A DNA stretch of 64,000 bases from Elmis aenea (GCA_947652605.1 OX393578.1:34849470-34913469), one strand, 5' to 3'. Positions 34,801 through 46,471 are shown, counted from the first letter of the stretch. The notes: a model not told the origin generated them from the sequence alone. Numbers and translations: made by a program.

Positions 34801-36226
34801 GAAAAATCAGTTCAAAGTTTATTCAAATCATAGCAAATAGTCTATTTAACATAACAAAAAACGATCAAATTTTAAAAATTATACTTTAACTATCAATGGA
34901 AATGTATACAAAATTAATTTTTAATAAAAATAAAAACAAGTAACATAAAAAATTAGATTCAAAGTAACCGCCCCCCGCTTCCAAACTACTTGAATACATT
35001 TTTAAGGTCAAAGTTTATTAGGAGTATTTGTTTTTATTTTTATTAAAATGTTAAATAGACTGTTTGCTATGATTTGAATAAACTTTGAACTGATTTTTCT
35101 CGAACATTTTCCTATGTATGCATACTTTTTTATACATGGTCGGATTCAGAATTAAATTCTCTATCCGAATCAACAACAAAATGTATACTTAATAATTTAA
35201 AAAAAAAAACTGGTGCCTATCGCGGATTTGACATACGTCATCGTAGAGATAACAAATGCACATCACTTAATAGAGACTTTGTCGCCGTTTCCAAAAATAT
35301 AAGGTTTGTTGGGTTTATTTTCAATAATTAAAAAGTTATAGGGGTGCGACATTCAAACTGAATCACCTGGTATAATTTTTGAACTTGTAGTTCTCAGAAC
35401 TTTTCCTGTGTATGTTAATTTTGTTAAATGCAAAATGCACGATCGGATTTAGAATGCAATTCTCTATCAGAATCAATAAAAAAAGTATACTATTTGATTT
35501 TTTAAAAAAGTTGACTATCGCCAGTCTTATATTTCAACGTCGAAAAAACATTGTAACGTCATCTGACAAAAAAAAATCCTGCAATATACAAAAATATTAA
35601 TTTTATTGGGATTTCCTCTCTGTAGTGTTCAAACATTGATATCCATAATTTGCATGCTAAAGAATGAGTAAGAGTAACATAATACTAAAAGACAACCGCA
35701 GACTATGTAATTTAATATCTCAGGCTTCATTCTCAACAAAGCGTGTCAGCGTTTACGTCTAATTCGTTATATTTTTTAAAACTAAGAACAAAAATCAAAA
35801 GCGACACTTCACTCACGTACATTTACGATGCCTGGCGTTATTTTATGTAAGAACGACGTTAAAATCACTCAAATATTTTACAATAGGCACGAGAATACGG
35901 TCTTATATTGTTAGTTATACAATTAATACAACATACTTTATTTATTAAAAACTTCTGCACAATTAAATTATCAACAAACTAATAAAATTTCAAAATAAAC
36001 GTATTACAACATGATTTTATTTTTCAGAAAAAGCTCTTCATAAAGCTTTTGCAGCAGAACATTTCTTTCACAGCCTTAGACTGGTTTGAATTGGACTACG
36101 TTATGTTTTACAAGGTATAATAATAAAATATCCATATTAATCGAAACATCTCACTTTTACATTTTCTTGCAGATGACTGGATCCATTATAACGAATCTGG
36201 TATTACTGCAGCAGCTGAATTTGTAA
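28874..36226 (+). CDS. Gustatory receptor (7tm_7), upstream paralogue
   Basis: Three exons join in phase 0: 28874-29821, 36028-36114 and 36173-36226 (TAA). The product has 362 residues, a normal size for an insect Gr, an odorant-gated cation channel family in dendrites of taste neurons. Exon 1 gives six hydrophobic segments, approximately residues 44-63, 76-96, 135-155, 165-185, 225-247 and 265-285. Exon 2 encodes the conserved FTALDWFELDYVMFYK, and exon 3 the last membrane segment, MTGSIITNLVLLQQLNL. In the family signature TYhhhhhQF, this copy has Asn instead of Tyr and Leu instead of Phe. Splice sites are canonical (AACAAG/GTGAGG; TTTTTCAG/AAA). Intron 1 is 6206 bp, swollen by nested foldback and hAT insertions, while intron 2 is 58 bp. 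The start is the first Met; a preceding TTTTTTCAG could instead mark an upstream non-coding exon. A paralogue follows 640 bp downstream. Confidence 0.9.
29974..30968. mobile_element. Inverted-repeat element J, host of a nested F copy
   Basis: The left end ATATCGAGGGTCTCATATCA pairs with the right end TGATATGAGACCCTCGATAT; pairing runs for about 40 bp, through GAGGGGCG. TA-rich borders allow a TA target duplication. A complete family F palindrome (30099-30847) lies inside, so J is older. A family E-like motif, CATGGGGATCTCGCTTATTA, sits just outside the left end at 29931. The insertion is in intron 1 of the first Gr gene. Confidence 0.7.
30099..30847. mobile_element. Foldback element, family F, copy 1 (nested)
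   Basis: The left end TACCGGGTGATTCAGTTTGA pairs with the right end TCAAACTGAATCACCCGGTA. Arms of about 350 bp include CTCTACGATGACGTATGTCA and its complement, and a shared AATTTAATTCTGAATCCGAC block. Length is 749 bp. It lies inside element J and within a Gr intron. Confidence 0.87.
31165..32620. mobile_element. Long inverted repeat, family H
   Basis: Arms of roughly 600-700 bp pair around a centre near 31890. Examples are TTATAGCATTGTTGTGTAAT (31394 on) against ATTACACAACAATACTATAA (near 32335), and the block ACATATCGTGACCT(C/T)CC near 32070 against its complement near 31550. Outer borders are approximate. No terminal CAGGGTG motif is seen. The open frames inside reflect the palindrome. 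It lies in intron 1 of the first Gr gene. Confidence 0.75.
32715..34100. repeat. Diverged F fragment interrupted by a hAT element
   Basis: GTGTCGCACCCCTATAACTTT at 32724 and the following CCTTATATTTTTGTAAATCG match family F and especially the window-start relative. After the hAT insertion (32811-33994) the match resumes with ATAGTCAACCTTTTG and related blocks near 34055. The two halves flank the hAT element exactly at its 8-bp duplication. Confidence 0.55.
32811..33994. mobile_element. hAT MITE, CAGGGACTAAAAACG ends
   Basis: The left end CAGGGACTAAAAACG and the right end CGTTCTTAGTCCCTG are inverted, flanked by a perfect 8-bp target duplication, CTATAAAA (32803-32810 and 33995-34002). Both subterminal regions consist of degenerate CGTTTTCGTT/AACGAAAACG repeats over about 150 bp. 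Both also carry an AAAACCGGTTTT palindrome. Length is 1184 bp. No transposase is visible. It lies in intron 1 of the first Gr gene. Confidence 0.93.
34529..35372. mobile_element. Foldback element, family F, copy 2
   Basis: The left end TACCGGGTGATTCAGTTTGA pairs with the right end TTCAAACTGAATCACCTGGTA. The arms pair inward through CATCTCTACGATGACGTATG to the centre near 34960. Length is 844 bp. A single arm of a diverged relative, resembling the window start, follows at about 35385-35620. In intron 1 of the first Gr gene. Confidence 0.87.
35385..35620. repeat. Diverged F-related fragment
   Basis: Contains TTTCCTGTGTATG, GATCGGATTTAGAATGCAAT and AAGTTGACTATCGCCAGTCT, matching the same-order blocks at 119-290. 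It ends without a recognisable CCCTGTA terminus. Confidence 0.6.
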
Positions 36227-36866
36227 AAACCGTCTACGAATATATTTTGGTCGATTCGAACCGATTATAACACTTTACTTCTGAAAGAGAGAAAAATGCA
36301 GTTAATATTATAAACAAAGAAAGATAAATATAGAAAATTACAATAATATTACAAAAGTAAAATTTAGGTTTAAAGAAGTACGTCAATTCGTCAATATCTC
36401 AAAAAATTAAAGCTTATTTTATTTTGCAAGTACACATATTTATTTTGGTACGTTTTTAAAATAAAGATGGACCGTAAAAAATAATTTGGCAATACCTTTA
36501 CTCGAATGCAAAAATTTGTAAAAAATGTAATAAAACAAAAAAATAACGAAAAATGTGATTTTGTATTTTATAATGCGACCAAGATATTATAAGATAAACG
36601 AAATCCCAAACATATAGCAAAACTGCATGTGGGTTTGTATTTGGTGGAGCAGAAAGCCGACATAGATGATATGATATTAGAATAATTTCATTATCTACTC
36701 TAAAATTTCTAATAATTTTTTTTTTAACTTTTTCACAAACCTTCCTAATCGTTTTATTTGTATGAGCTTTAAAAACCAATAAACGCCCAGTGCACACGTA
36801 TTCAAAGGAAAAATTAATTATTTATCTTTATGAGAAAACAAATCAATCAAATGTTCACTAATCAAA

Positions 36867-39671
36867 ATGGCAAAGCGTACAATTACAAATTTTACCAATA
36901 CATCATCAACCAACATGAAACAAGCAAGTAAACCATTTTATTATGTTACAAATTTATTATGTACAACAGCCTACCAATTAGAAGATGACAAAAAGCCGAA
37001 TTTGTACAAGAAATCAAGCTCCAACAAATTGTACGTTTTAAGAATATTTATTTACTCTATCAACTTTATTATAGGGAATTTCTACGTTGATGGAGTAATT
37101 GATACAGGATCATTAGATGCAATAGCATTTTTAGTAGCAAATATGGTACTAATTTCGTTGGCAATTTACATAATGATTTGGAGCCTGGCTACCCAACAAA
37201 AACACTTGAATATATGGCGTTATTTCTTTACTTTCGATAAGCGACTGCTGAAATTTGATTATCATATGAAATATTCGAAACTTAAACAAACCGGAATAGC
37301 AGCAGCAACTTTTTTGATCAGTTATACATTGACCATGGCAATAATTGTGTTAATAGTAACCGACTTTCATGTGCTTATTACTTTAAAATATTACTTTTTT
37401 TACGCGATACCGGACGGCATCGCTTACGCAGTTGTGCTTGAATTTATCAACATCTTAATTTTAATAAAACAGAGATATCTAATACTGAACGGGCTATTAA
37501 AATCGGTTGAAGACAAAAACCTCCAAAACATAATCGATTTGTACAATGAATTGTTTACATTTACCACGCAAATAAGCAAGTTTTACAGATTTTTGCTGTT
37601 GTGGATCCTTACTTCGTTTTATATGTGGATGATGTGCGACCTATACAGGTTTATAAACATGGTGATCATATCTGACAATCGCTTAGATTTGGATCATACG
37701 CTATTATGTAGCATGTTCGCCACAAGCGTTCGTTATTGTGCACTACTTTACTTTATTTCTGTTTGTGAATCCACCAAAAACGAAGGTGAACATTTTCATA
37801 CCTTGATTTCCACGGCAATATTGAAAAACTCACAAAGAGCTATTGTTTTGAACAAGGTAAGATTTTTTTCAGCCAGAAAAAATAAGAAATGCCCATAACA
37901 TATTGTAATTTCACATTTTATTTTATTATACAGGGATGCGCAAAAGTATGGAAAGACAAATATCTAGAACACTATTGCAGATATAACAATGAAATTTTGT
38001 ATCTGACCGTTATGGTATTTTTCGGATTCGATGAAAATATTAAGGTTGCAATACGACTTCCGGTTCAACCGGAAACGGACTCAAACTTTGAAATTTTAAA
38101 TAGAACACCCTGTATATTTTTACATTTTTGGATTCCTCTCAATATTTGCTTTAAAAAGTGTAAAAGGTTATGTGGCTCTAAAGTCAACCATTTTCGTAAA
38201 ATTTACATTTTTACAGCACTTTCAATTTTTTTCAACATTTAAGTTATTTAAAAAGACAGTAGAATTTCGTTTGAAAATTAGATTGACAATAGATTATTTA
38301 ACACTTTGCACTAGCTACATTGTTTGTTCAAACGTAAAGAACACCCTGTATAATATTTTAAAAATGTAGCTAGCGCAAAATGTTAAATAATCAATTGTTA
38401 ATTTAATTCTCAAACGAAATTCTACTGCCTTTTTAAATAACTTAAATGTTGAAAAAAATTGAAAGTGCTGTATCGCTCAAAATTTTCACAAAAATGTAAA
38501 TTTTTCGAAAACGGTTGACTTTAGACCCACATAACATTGTATATTTTTTAAAGTAATTATCAAGAGGAATCCAAAAATGTAAAAATATACAGTGTTCTAT
38601 TTAAAATTTCAAAGTTTGAGTCCGTTTCCGGTTGAACCGGAAGTCGTATTGCAACCTTAATATTTTCCTCGAATCCGAAAAATACCATAACGGTAAGATA
38701 CAAAATTTCATTGTTATATCTGCAATAGTGTTCTAGTCTAGATATTTGTCTTGTTTCCATACTTTTGCGGATCCCTGTATGTATACAGGGTGTTTCTTAA
38801 ATATTGCGAAAAAATTCAAGAGGTGATTCCTTATCGAAAATTAAAGGAAGTCTTTTATATAAAAATGTTTCCTTCCTCCTTTCGGAGTTACGCCCCCATA
38901 AAGGGGAGCGGAAAAATTAGGTTTTCATTTTATTACTCAAATTTGGATAAATGTAGGAGAATGATTATTTGGTAGATAATTTATACTTATTAAAAGGTTT
39001 CCCATAGTAATATTTTCAATTATCTCCCACCTTCACTGGGGGCTGAAAAGTGCGACCCGTGTTGGTTTTTTTATCAGAACTTTTTGGTAGATTGAAATTT
39101 TGCAATTTAAACTTTTTTTTTGAAAACTTGATTTATTTAAAAACTTTTTCTATTCTGTAGTTTTCTCATTCATTATTATTCAAAACTGTTATCTAATAAA
39201 TTCTATTTGCCATACCTATAAAATAATTTAGGTATTGATCTGAGAATTTTCTCTTGGCCTATTTTATTATATTCATTGTTTGCAAACTATTTTTAGAAGG
39301 TAAATCTAAATACGTCAAAATCAAGTTTAGTTTAACATTCAAACCTACTTAATTAGCGTGATATGCAAATATCAAAGTAAACTACTTACATTTTAGCAAT
39401 TTGATGGAGTAACCACAAAATTAAAGATTGTTATGGTTTAATTTTATAAATAATTTTCTTATAGAGGAAGCTGTTTTTAAAGCTATCAAAGCAAAAAATT
39501 TACTTTATGGCATTAGATTGGTTCGAAATAGCCTACATGATGTTTTATAAGGTACAGTTAAACATTTAATATACTGCGCAATTTTTGGTTACGTTTTTGT
39601 TTTTATAGATGTCTGGATCTATGATAACGTACTTGGTGTTACTACAGCAGCTAAATTTGCCAGAACTGTAA
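36867..39671 (+). CDS. Gustatory receptor (7tm_7), downstream paralogue
   Basis: Three phase-0 exons, 36867-37856, 39465-39551 and 39609-39671 (TAA), give 379 residues. Exon 1 has six hydrophobic segments and shares long blocks with the upstream paralogue (KPFYY, NFYVDGVIDTGSLD, LAIYIMIWS, MWMMCDLYRF, LDHTLL, STKNE), roughly 60% identical by eye. Exon 2 gives YFMALDWFEIAYMMFYK and exon 3 MSGSMITYLVLLQQLNLPEL, which keeps the Thr-Tyr of the family TYhhhhhQF signature. Intron 1 (1608 bp) holds a family D palindrome and one arm of family B; intron 2 is 57 bp. An alternative start 16 codons in (36915) aligns better with the N-terminus of the neighbour. Same strand and spacing indicate a tandem duplication. 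Ligand unknown. Confidence 0.92.
37929..38780. mobile_element. Foldback element, family D, copy 2
   Basis: The left end TACAGGGATGCGCAAAAGTA and right end TACTTTTGCGGATCCCTGTA pair. The arms match copy 1 (22461-24293), but the central 900-1000 bp of copy 1 are absent and the two arms meet around an ACACCCTGTATA motif near 38340. Length is about 852 bp, in intron 1 of the second Gr gene. Confidence 0.85.
38783..39170. mobile_element. Foldback family B, one arm only
   Basis: Starts TACAGGGTGTTTCTTAAAT directly beside the right end of the family D copy and follows the left arm of the 4243-5200 copy to about 39170. The second arm is missing. Confidence 0.75.
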
Positions 39672-41042
39672 CCCGAACGTACCTACTACTTTAATCAAGA
39701 ATATAAAAAAACCGTCATTATAAATTATTTCATTTTTTCAAAAAATCTCTTGTCGAAATGCAATACCAATTTAAAGCTCATTTACATTAATAAACATAAT
39801 AGTTAAATAATTCAAGAATTTTGTATCATGAAACATGAAGTATATAAAATTGGAAATTCATACCGTTCCGCATCAGGCGCAGACGCGCAGAATAGAATTA
39901 ATGACTCGAAAATTTGTCGTAATAGAAATGAATTATATAAAAAAATTAAAACTGTTTACCAAGTTTTAATATTTTGTTATAATTGTTCTTAATTGCATTT
40001 TTTAACATTATAGTCATTCTTTCGAAAAGCTGTTCGCATTTTTTTTTCTCAGTTGCACTATCATAGATGTCGCCACAAACTGATGTTTTAATATGAGCTG
40101 AGCGATACCTACTAAATATTTTGCAATTAAATACCTTTTACCACCACCATATAATTATAACCATGTGTGTACAAAAGCATGAAAAATATATTTAAAAACA
40201 CCATACATTATTCTGTGATTGAATTTTATAAACATTAGAGTATACATATTTAACATCAGATTCAGATATTTATGTTACCATCAATTGTATTAATCTCTAC
40301 CACTAATTTCTAGCAACAGATGGCGCAATGTACCTATTTAAAATGTTATTTGCAATGCACTATGTATTTAACATTCACAGCTATTTACTCTTAATTAGCT
40401 AAGAAATAATTTTAAATACAAAAAATACTTTGTTCAAGGATAGTTGTTGGTTATTTACCTAATTGTTATCAACAATTTTTTAGAAGTCGTATGGAACTGA
40501 TATGCATGTCAGTTACATCACTGAAACCGTTTAGTAAAAATATATACATTAATATTAGAACCAACACCACAAACATATTATTATAGCCAACAATGGTCTT
40601 TTAACAAACTTAATTAATAACTATAAACCATATATGTATAAAAATTGATTGAAATCAAAAAACTTTGTGAGAATCTCTTTCTAAATGTAAATAAAAATAA
40701 AAAACTACCCAAAAAGAAAAGTTGGATTGTACATTTCAACATAATTCTATTCAGCGTTACTATAAACTGGTACTATGAAATATTCAACTTTATTTTGTGT
40801 ATTCGTTTGCAGTAACAAAAATGTCAAAACAATAGTTGAAACGAAATATATTTATTATACAACATAAACAATAACACTGTCACAATAACTTAAAAGTTAA
40901 CAGATATTAAAAAACGTGCTAGGCACTAAACATCCTGATCAACTAAAATATTTTACATCTGAAATTTATGTTTCTATATTGTACAAAGATAGAAATGCTA
41001 TCTATTTATTTAATCTATACAAAGAAAAGGTGTTTAAACACA
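39672..41042. other. Gr / EMC7 intergenic region
   Basis: AT-rich sequence between two converging genes. On the - strand an AATAAA lies at 41010-41005, about 33 bp past the EMC7 stop, and is the probable polyadenylation signal of that gene. Nothing else is recognised. Confidence 0.5.
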
Positions 41043-41720
41043 TTATTGCCTCTTTTTATTATTTTTAGCGTTCTTTTTACTTTGCTGCTGTGTTTGTGAA
41101 CTTCCTGCAAAAAAAGTTGTCACTAAATCAGACACTTCGGGCATATCGAATTTAAGATTTCCAATTTGTTCCATTTCTTTCTTAGTTTCGGGATCGTTAA
41201 GCATTTTTGGTAAGATCATAATTAAAACTAGCGGTAACACCATCATCAACACCATTGGGTTAAACAGGAAATCAGTTATCCTCCATTGTTCTCTTAGTTG
41301 GAAATATCTCGTTTTACCAAGAGGTTTAACTTTTAACGGGTAAGGCACCTGTATAATTTGAGATGTCTGTATATGATTTACTTTTCGAGCACGGAATTTC
41401 CCTTTCGAATTAATTTCAACTCGTACAGGTTCATATGTGTATTCGGGATTCAAGATTTCAAGGATGTATGAACCGGATGGAATGTTGTGAACCACAAATG
41501 AGCCATCTTCTTTAACAAAGCCTAAATATTCACCCCCATTCACGTATAATCTGGTGTTTGCCTGCCAATTAACAGGTGTAAATGGTGAATCGGGTGGAAA
41601 TACTTTTCCTTCAATCGCATAACGCCCTTGTGTTTCGGTTTCATCTTCTAGACTATTTTCAGCACAAAAACTTACACCAATTAATAAGAACACTATACCA
41701 AATATACGATAATATGTCAT
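41043..41720 (-). CDS. EMC7: ER membrane protein complex subunit 7
   Basis: A single uninterrupted frame of 225 codons. EMC7 belongs to the ER membrane protein complex, which inserts tail-anchored and multi-pass proteins; EMC7 contributes a lumenal beta-sandwich and one transmembrane anchor. The sequence shows a signal peptide (residues 1-20, hydrophobic IFGIVFLLIG, cut probably after FCA), then the family (DUF2012) beta-sandwich at about 33-125 with the marks IEGKVFPP, GFVKEDGSF, VVHNIPSGSYILEI and VRVEINSKGKFRARKVN. The conserved membrane-proximal stretch follows (PLGKTRYFQLREQW), then a membrane helix at about 151-171 (FLFNPMVLMMVLPL...) and a cytosolic tail ending in a Gln/Lys/Asn-rich run. 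Length matches the family (about 220-245). The lack of introns is notable next to split neighbours, but the frame is intact, so it need not be a retrocopy. Confidence 0.96.
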   Translation of the reverse strand: MTYYRIFGIVFLLIGVSFCAENSLEDETETQGRYAIEGKVFPPDSPFTPVNWQANTRLYVNGGEYLGFVKEDGSFVVHNIPSGSYILEILNPEYTYEPVRVEINSKGKFRARKVNHIQTSQIIQVPYPLKVKPLGKTRYFQLREQWRITDFLFNPMVLMMVLPLVLIMILPKMLNDPETKKEMEQIGNLKFDMPEVSDLVTTFFAGSSQTQQQSKKNAKNNKKRQ

Positions 41721-42116
41721 TTTTCAGCGACTTAGCGGTCAGCTGGTTAGAAATTTGACGCTAGAGTAACTATTTGACATTTGTATTCTACCAACACTTG
41801 GATCAAATGTCCCTACGTCAAGGTAATACACCTGTCAGGTATAGCAAGCAATGCGCATGCGATAATTTTGGTTTGAACTACCTAAATTTTATTCAGTTGG
41901 CAAACGCCGTTTGTGTGTGGAGGTGTGTCAGTTAAACAGCGAGATAACCTGTTTATTTCGCGTCATCTGTATGCGACATGATAAAAGTGATAAATAAATA
42001 AATAAAATGATAACTTCCTAGATAAGATATAAGTGTGTTATGAATGAAGTGCATGTGTAGTGTAAATAAACAAAACATTGTACGCGGGAGTCCGTCAACA
42101 ACAACATTATTACAGG
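41721..42116. promoter_or_regulatory. Probable EMC7 promoter region
   Basis: Lies directly upstream of EMC7. It is less AT-rich than the surroundings and contains GCGCATGCGATAA (41851). On the + strand the stretch ends in TATTACAG/GTAAAGC at about 42115, a good splice-donor context, so it could include a non-coding first exon of a divergently transcribed gene that continues rightward. That is inference; no downstream coding exon was found. Confidence 0.35.
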
Positions 42117-44900
42117 TAAAGCAACTTCTGGGCGTTAACCGCTAAAACCTAAGAAAGCCACACGTAACGACGCATTCATACAGGTGTAATTTATAGAAAA
42201 ACATTTTTAAATATTTTTTCTGTTTGGTAACAGGCTTTTTATTAAGGGCCATGTTAAATAGTGTTTGTTAGGGCGTCAACATTAAATCGAGAGAATGTAT
42301 AATGTGATTCATTATGACTCAGTAATAGTTCGTGCTTAATGTAATTTACATTGTAAACATTGCTTACCTTTGCATAACCTCTTAAATTTGTATTCCTGAA
42401 AAGACAATTCGAAAAAATTCGTAAGATATCTGTTGGGACCTCGTATTAAAAGAATTAGTAGGTTTTGTGATTAAAAGTTTAATAACTTATCCGTCAGTCG
42501 TTTTTCTTAAGAATTCTATGCTATCTACATATTATTTTCGCCACTCCCATTTTACAGTAGAAGATAATGTTTTCGCTAAACACTGTCCAAACTCAAAATG
42601 GTCTTTTACAGCAATTTATTTAAAAGACACATTCCATATTACTGTTTAATACGATTATTATAATTTAAATATAAAGCAGTGCCGAACGAATATTTTTTAA
42701 GCGAATAAATGTGAATGAAAGGACGGCATTGCAACAAAATGTGGGATAGCTTATTTTATTGTTTATTTACCAATTAGAAAGTGGTTTAAAATTCAAAAAG
42801 ATACATTTTTGTTGCTGATTGAAAATTATCTTAACTTTTTTTTTATTATACTGTGGACGAATCACAGGTACCATTTTAAAGCAAATAACAATTTCTATAA
42901 AAAAAAATTAATGTTAGTTCTCACAAGTATAGTTATCGTCTATTGACTAAAGGTATAGATACGATTATATTATAAAAAGTCTTACTCTTTTAAGCAGTTT
43001 TATTGAATCATCAGAAGACATAAAATTGCTACTACATTTAATCGTTCCATTTAAATTTTATCGGTTTTCTTTCGATATGTAAATCTGTTTTAATTCGTTA
43101 ATACTTAGACGAATTATTCAGTGTAATCCTATTTGATATTTGATAGCTCATTTAAATTACATTCAAATTTAGTATTAGATTGCCTATGGTTTCGTTACAA
43201 TCTAATGTGAACTGTTCAACAGTTCTAAAAAATTAAATATATGATGTAAAGATGTAAACCACAGAAAATAGAACATGTACCATGTACGTAATTATAAATA
43301 ATGCAGATTGTGTCAAGATAAAAAAAAATCTATTAGTTATAACTTTAAAAGGTTACGAAAATTCATACTTAATATAGAGTATTATATAGGATGCTTTAAG
43401 CATTTTAATTTTTATATTGTTATAAAGATATATTAAAAACATGTTTTTATTTTTTGTTTGTAAGTAATTTTTCACATGAAGCAGTCTGACAATGCGTCAT
43501 TCTACCAATTGTTATGGCGAATATTTAATTAAAAGGAAAAAGTGCACCACAACTACCAGTGAGTTGCGAATTGTTAATTTGTTTATTAATTAAGTAACTC
43601 ATATAAACTAGGTATTTTTGACAGCAAACCTAAAAAAAAATAGTTTTTGAAATAATGTGCTATTTAAAAAAAATAATATCGTTTTCAGACATGTTTGAAG
43701 AATTTGTATTGGTAAAATCGTAATTATGATTTTTATTCATTCGTGAACATAATTTGCCATTAGGAACTAAGGAAATTGCACAAATAAAGTAATCAGTTAC
43801 TAACTAAATTCTTGTTATACGTAGAATTGTAGATGAAATTAAATTAAATTTTTTAATCTTCAATAAATTCCTTAGGTACGTAAATAATTAATTGCTTTAT
43901 GCTTCTTAGTCGTTTTCTTCTTATGTGGAAAATAGAAATTATTCGTTTACGCTATTACATATAGTTAGCTATGCTTTTACCGTTTATGTTAGGGCTATTT
44001 TAACAACAATTTGCATGCATTAAATGCAATAATTTTTACTATGTATAATTAAACTGAGAAAGACTTATCAGACTCATGAAAATAGCAATATGGGTTTTTA
44101 ACTCAGTTTAACCCCCCCATGAAAGGGGGTTTCATGTTCACAGAGCCTTCTTTCCCCAAAGTTCGCTGCTCTCTGCCACTATAAACAAATGAAAATAGTT
44201 GATTTATTTAATTTAGAAAAAAACAATTTTGTTTGTGTTTACGCCCCCGGCCTTTCACCAATGCAGTGAGTATAGAGTATTAATTTTTTTATTAATCAGC
44301 AGACTATACAACGGCATTCCTCCTTATGGTCGCCTTAGGCGTTACATTAAAAGCGAGTTTTGGGCGCGATGAAACAAACAGATTTTACCTAACGATATCT
44401 CAAATAGTACATCACCTAAAGATCAAACGCTGCTGATATATTCAAATAATAAAGTTGTAAACACTCACCGTTGCAGCTGCAGCAAATGAAATAAGTCCTT
44501 ACAAATAGTGTGAAGGCAAAAAATAGTACTGGCATAATCACATATTATGATACAGTTGGTTTCATCCTTTTAACATTCAAAGTCGGAAATAATGATGTTT
44601 TGTGGAACTATGGAAGAAGAAAATGTCACAGCGAAAAGCCCTAAACTTTTAAACATTCTTAGTTCAATATGTTTTCTAAACTAAAACTAAAATTTACCTT
44701 TTACTTTATAAGTCTATATTGGCATAAATATGAAGATGTTTTTTATCAACAGTTAAATAAATTTAAGCTTTTCCAGTTTTAATAAGCTAAACGCTATTAT
44801 ATACTCCTATTATTTTTAGTAGCCAAACGTAGATTGTTTGATCGATAAAACGGTTGAATGTAAATAACTTTCCGCCTCTTTTTATAAGTGTATCGTGTTA
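42117..44900. other. No gene recognised
   Basis: About 2.8 kb of AT-rich sequence without a convincing exon or bounded repeat. A small C7/G5 stem (CCCCCCC ATGAAA GGGGG) lies near 44110; I attach no function to it. Confidence 0.45.
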
Positions 44901-45292
44901 AGCTGGATCCACATCAATAAAAATTTATGTTGTATTTTGTATTTCAAATTCAACACAAACATTTGCGGCGCAAATTTAAATCTGGTTAAGTATTTTACCA
45001 CGTAAATAGTTATCTTGTGCGTTGAACGGCCGAATCCACTTGTGCACGTTTGTATATGCAGAACAATGCACTCAAAATCAAGTCCACATTGATAAGACTG
45101 TGCGGCGCAAATCTCTTTGAAGTTGGCTAAAAACCGACAGCACGATGGATAGCGTGCGTTGTTCGTCACGAAATTATTTGCGTGCATTTCTATGCGGCGC
45201 ACAGTCCACACCAACAAAAATTTCGACACACACGAACAAATTTGTGTCAAATACAACGCACAACGCAGATTTTTATTGGTGTGGATCCAGCT
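44901..45292. mobile_element. PIF/Harbinger-like MITE, AGCTGGATCCACA ends
   Basis: Left end AGCTGGATCCACATCAATAA pairs with right end TTATTGGTGTGGATCCAGCT. TTA flanks both sides (44898-44900 and 45293-45295), a 3-bp TWA target duplication. The interior includes further paired blocks such as GTGTCGAAATTTTTG-type segments and GCGGCGCA repeats. Length is 392 bp; no transposase. Confidence 0.82.
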
Positions 45293-46471
45293 TTATATGG
45301 ACTTAGTTACTTATGTCGAAGAAGCAGTCTTAAGGCACCTAAGTTGAACGAGGGGACAAAATCAACAATTAGGAACATGTTGAATTACAATAATTGTTAA
45401 AAATAATCTATGTTGTAACAAACATATAAACTATATACTTGCATACAAAAATGGTTACAAACAACAATAATAAAAGTAAAATGTCACCTCCATCGACGAC
45501 CCTATCAACTTAAATCATATTACTTATACGTAGCAACGACACATAAAGTTTGTATAACACCTATATTAATGCATTTTGAGAAATTTAAATTTGTATTTTA
45601 GTAAATAAAAAAATAAATTACTTATACAAAAAAATAAAATAACTTAATTTTTATGATTCTTTTAACTCGCATTGATCGCCTATAGAACATTAATGCATTT
45701 TATTACCTTTTATTGGGTTTATTTGGTTTTCTTAATAAATGAAAAAATGGTGAATGTTATAATGTTAATATCACTAAAATATTTCGTTTTCTTTTACATC
45801 CCAACGGTATGTTTTATCGTCTCACTCATGTGTAACTACCTATATAACAGATTGTGTAATATTTAATCGTTGAAAAATCACGATAATAAATACATAATGA
45901 GGTTTTTATAGTGTTTAAAAATTATTCAACAAAGTGAACGTCCTGTAAGCCTTCAATTTTATTCGATAATCTACTAATTATTGCAAGTTTTTTTGTTCAC
46001 TTTGTCGACGCCCACCACTACTGCTGTTGACATCTGACCTAATGTTTGTCCATCCTTTTTATGACGACGAGTAATTTGTGTTGTTCTTGTTTAGGACTTT
46101 ATGGGATGAGTAATTTATTAAAAATTTACAACACATATGCCTTCATAAGTATACTCCATAGACTGTCGTGTACCTAAATTATTTCTGAAAACCGAATACA
46201 AACTAACCAATCATATGATATATTTTTTCAGTTATTGAAAGGTCTTCTTTAATAAAAAGCATGGAGTCTAACAAGGTTTTAACATTAAAGTAATTATCTA
46301 GGATAGATCTGCAGCATTAATTGTATGTGTGCATGTTGAATTAATTTAAGACAATCTTTGTTTTTCTTTCAAGACAATCTTATCGCGTTTTCACTCTTGA
46401 AGCGGGACAAAGTGAGCCAAAAAAGGTCATCAATATTTCAAAATGTTTTGGGTTACAAAAAGCCTCTACAC
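45293..46471. other. No gene recognised
   Basis: AT-rich sequence with no supported gene or repeat end. Confidence 0.45.
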
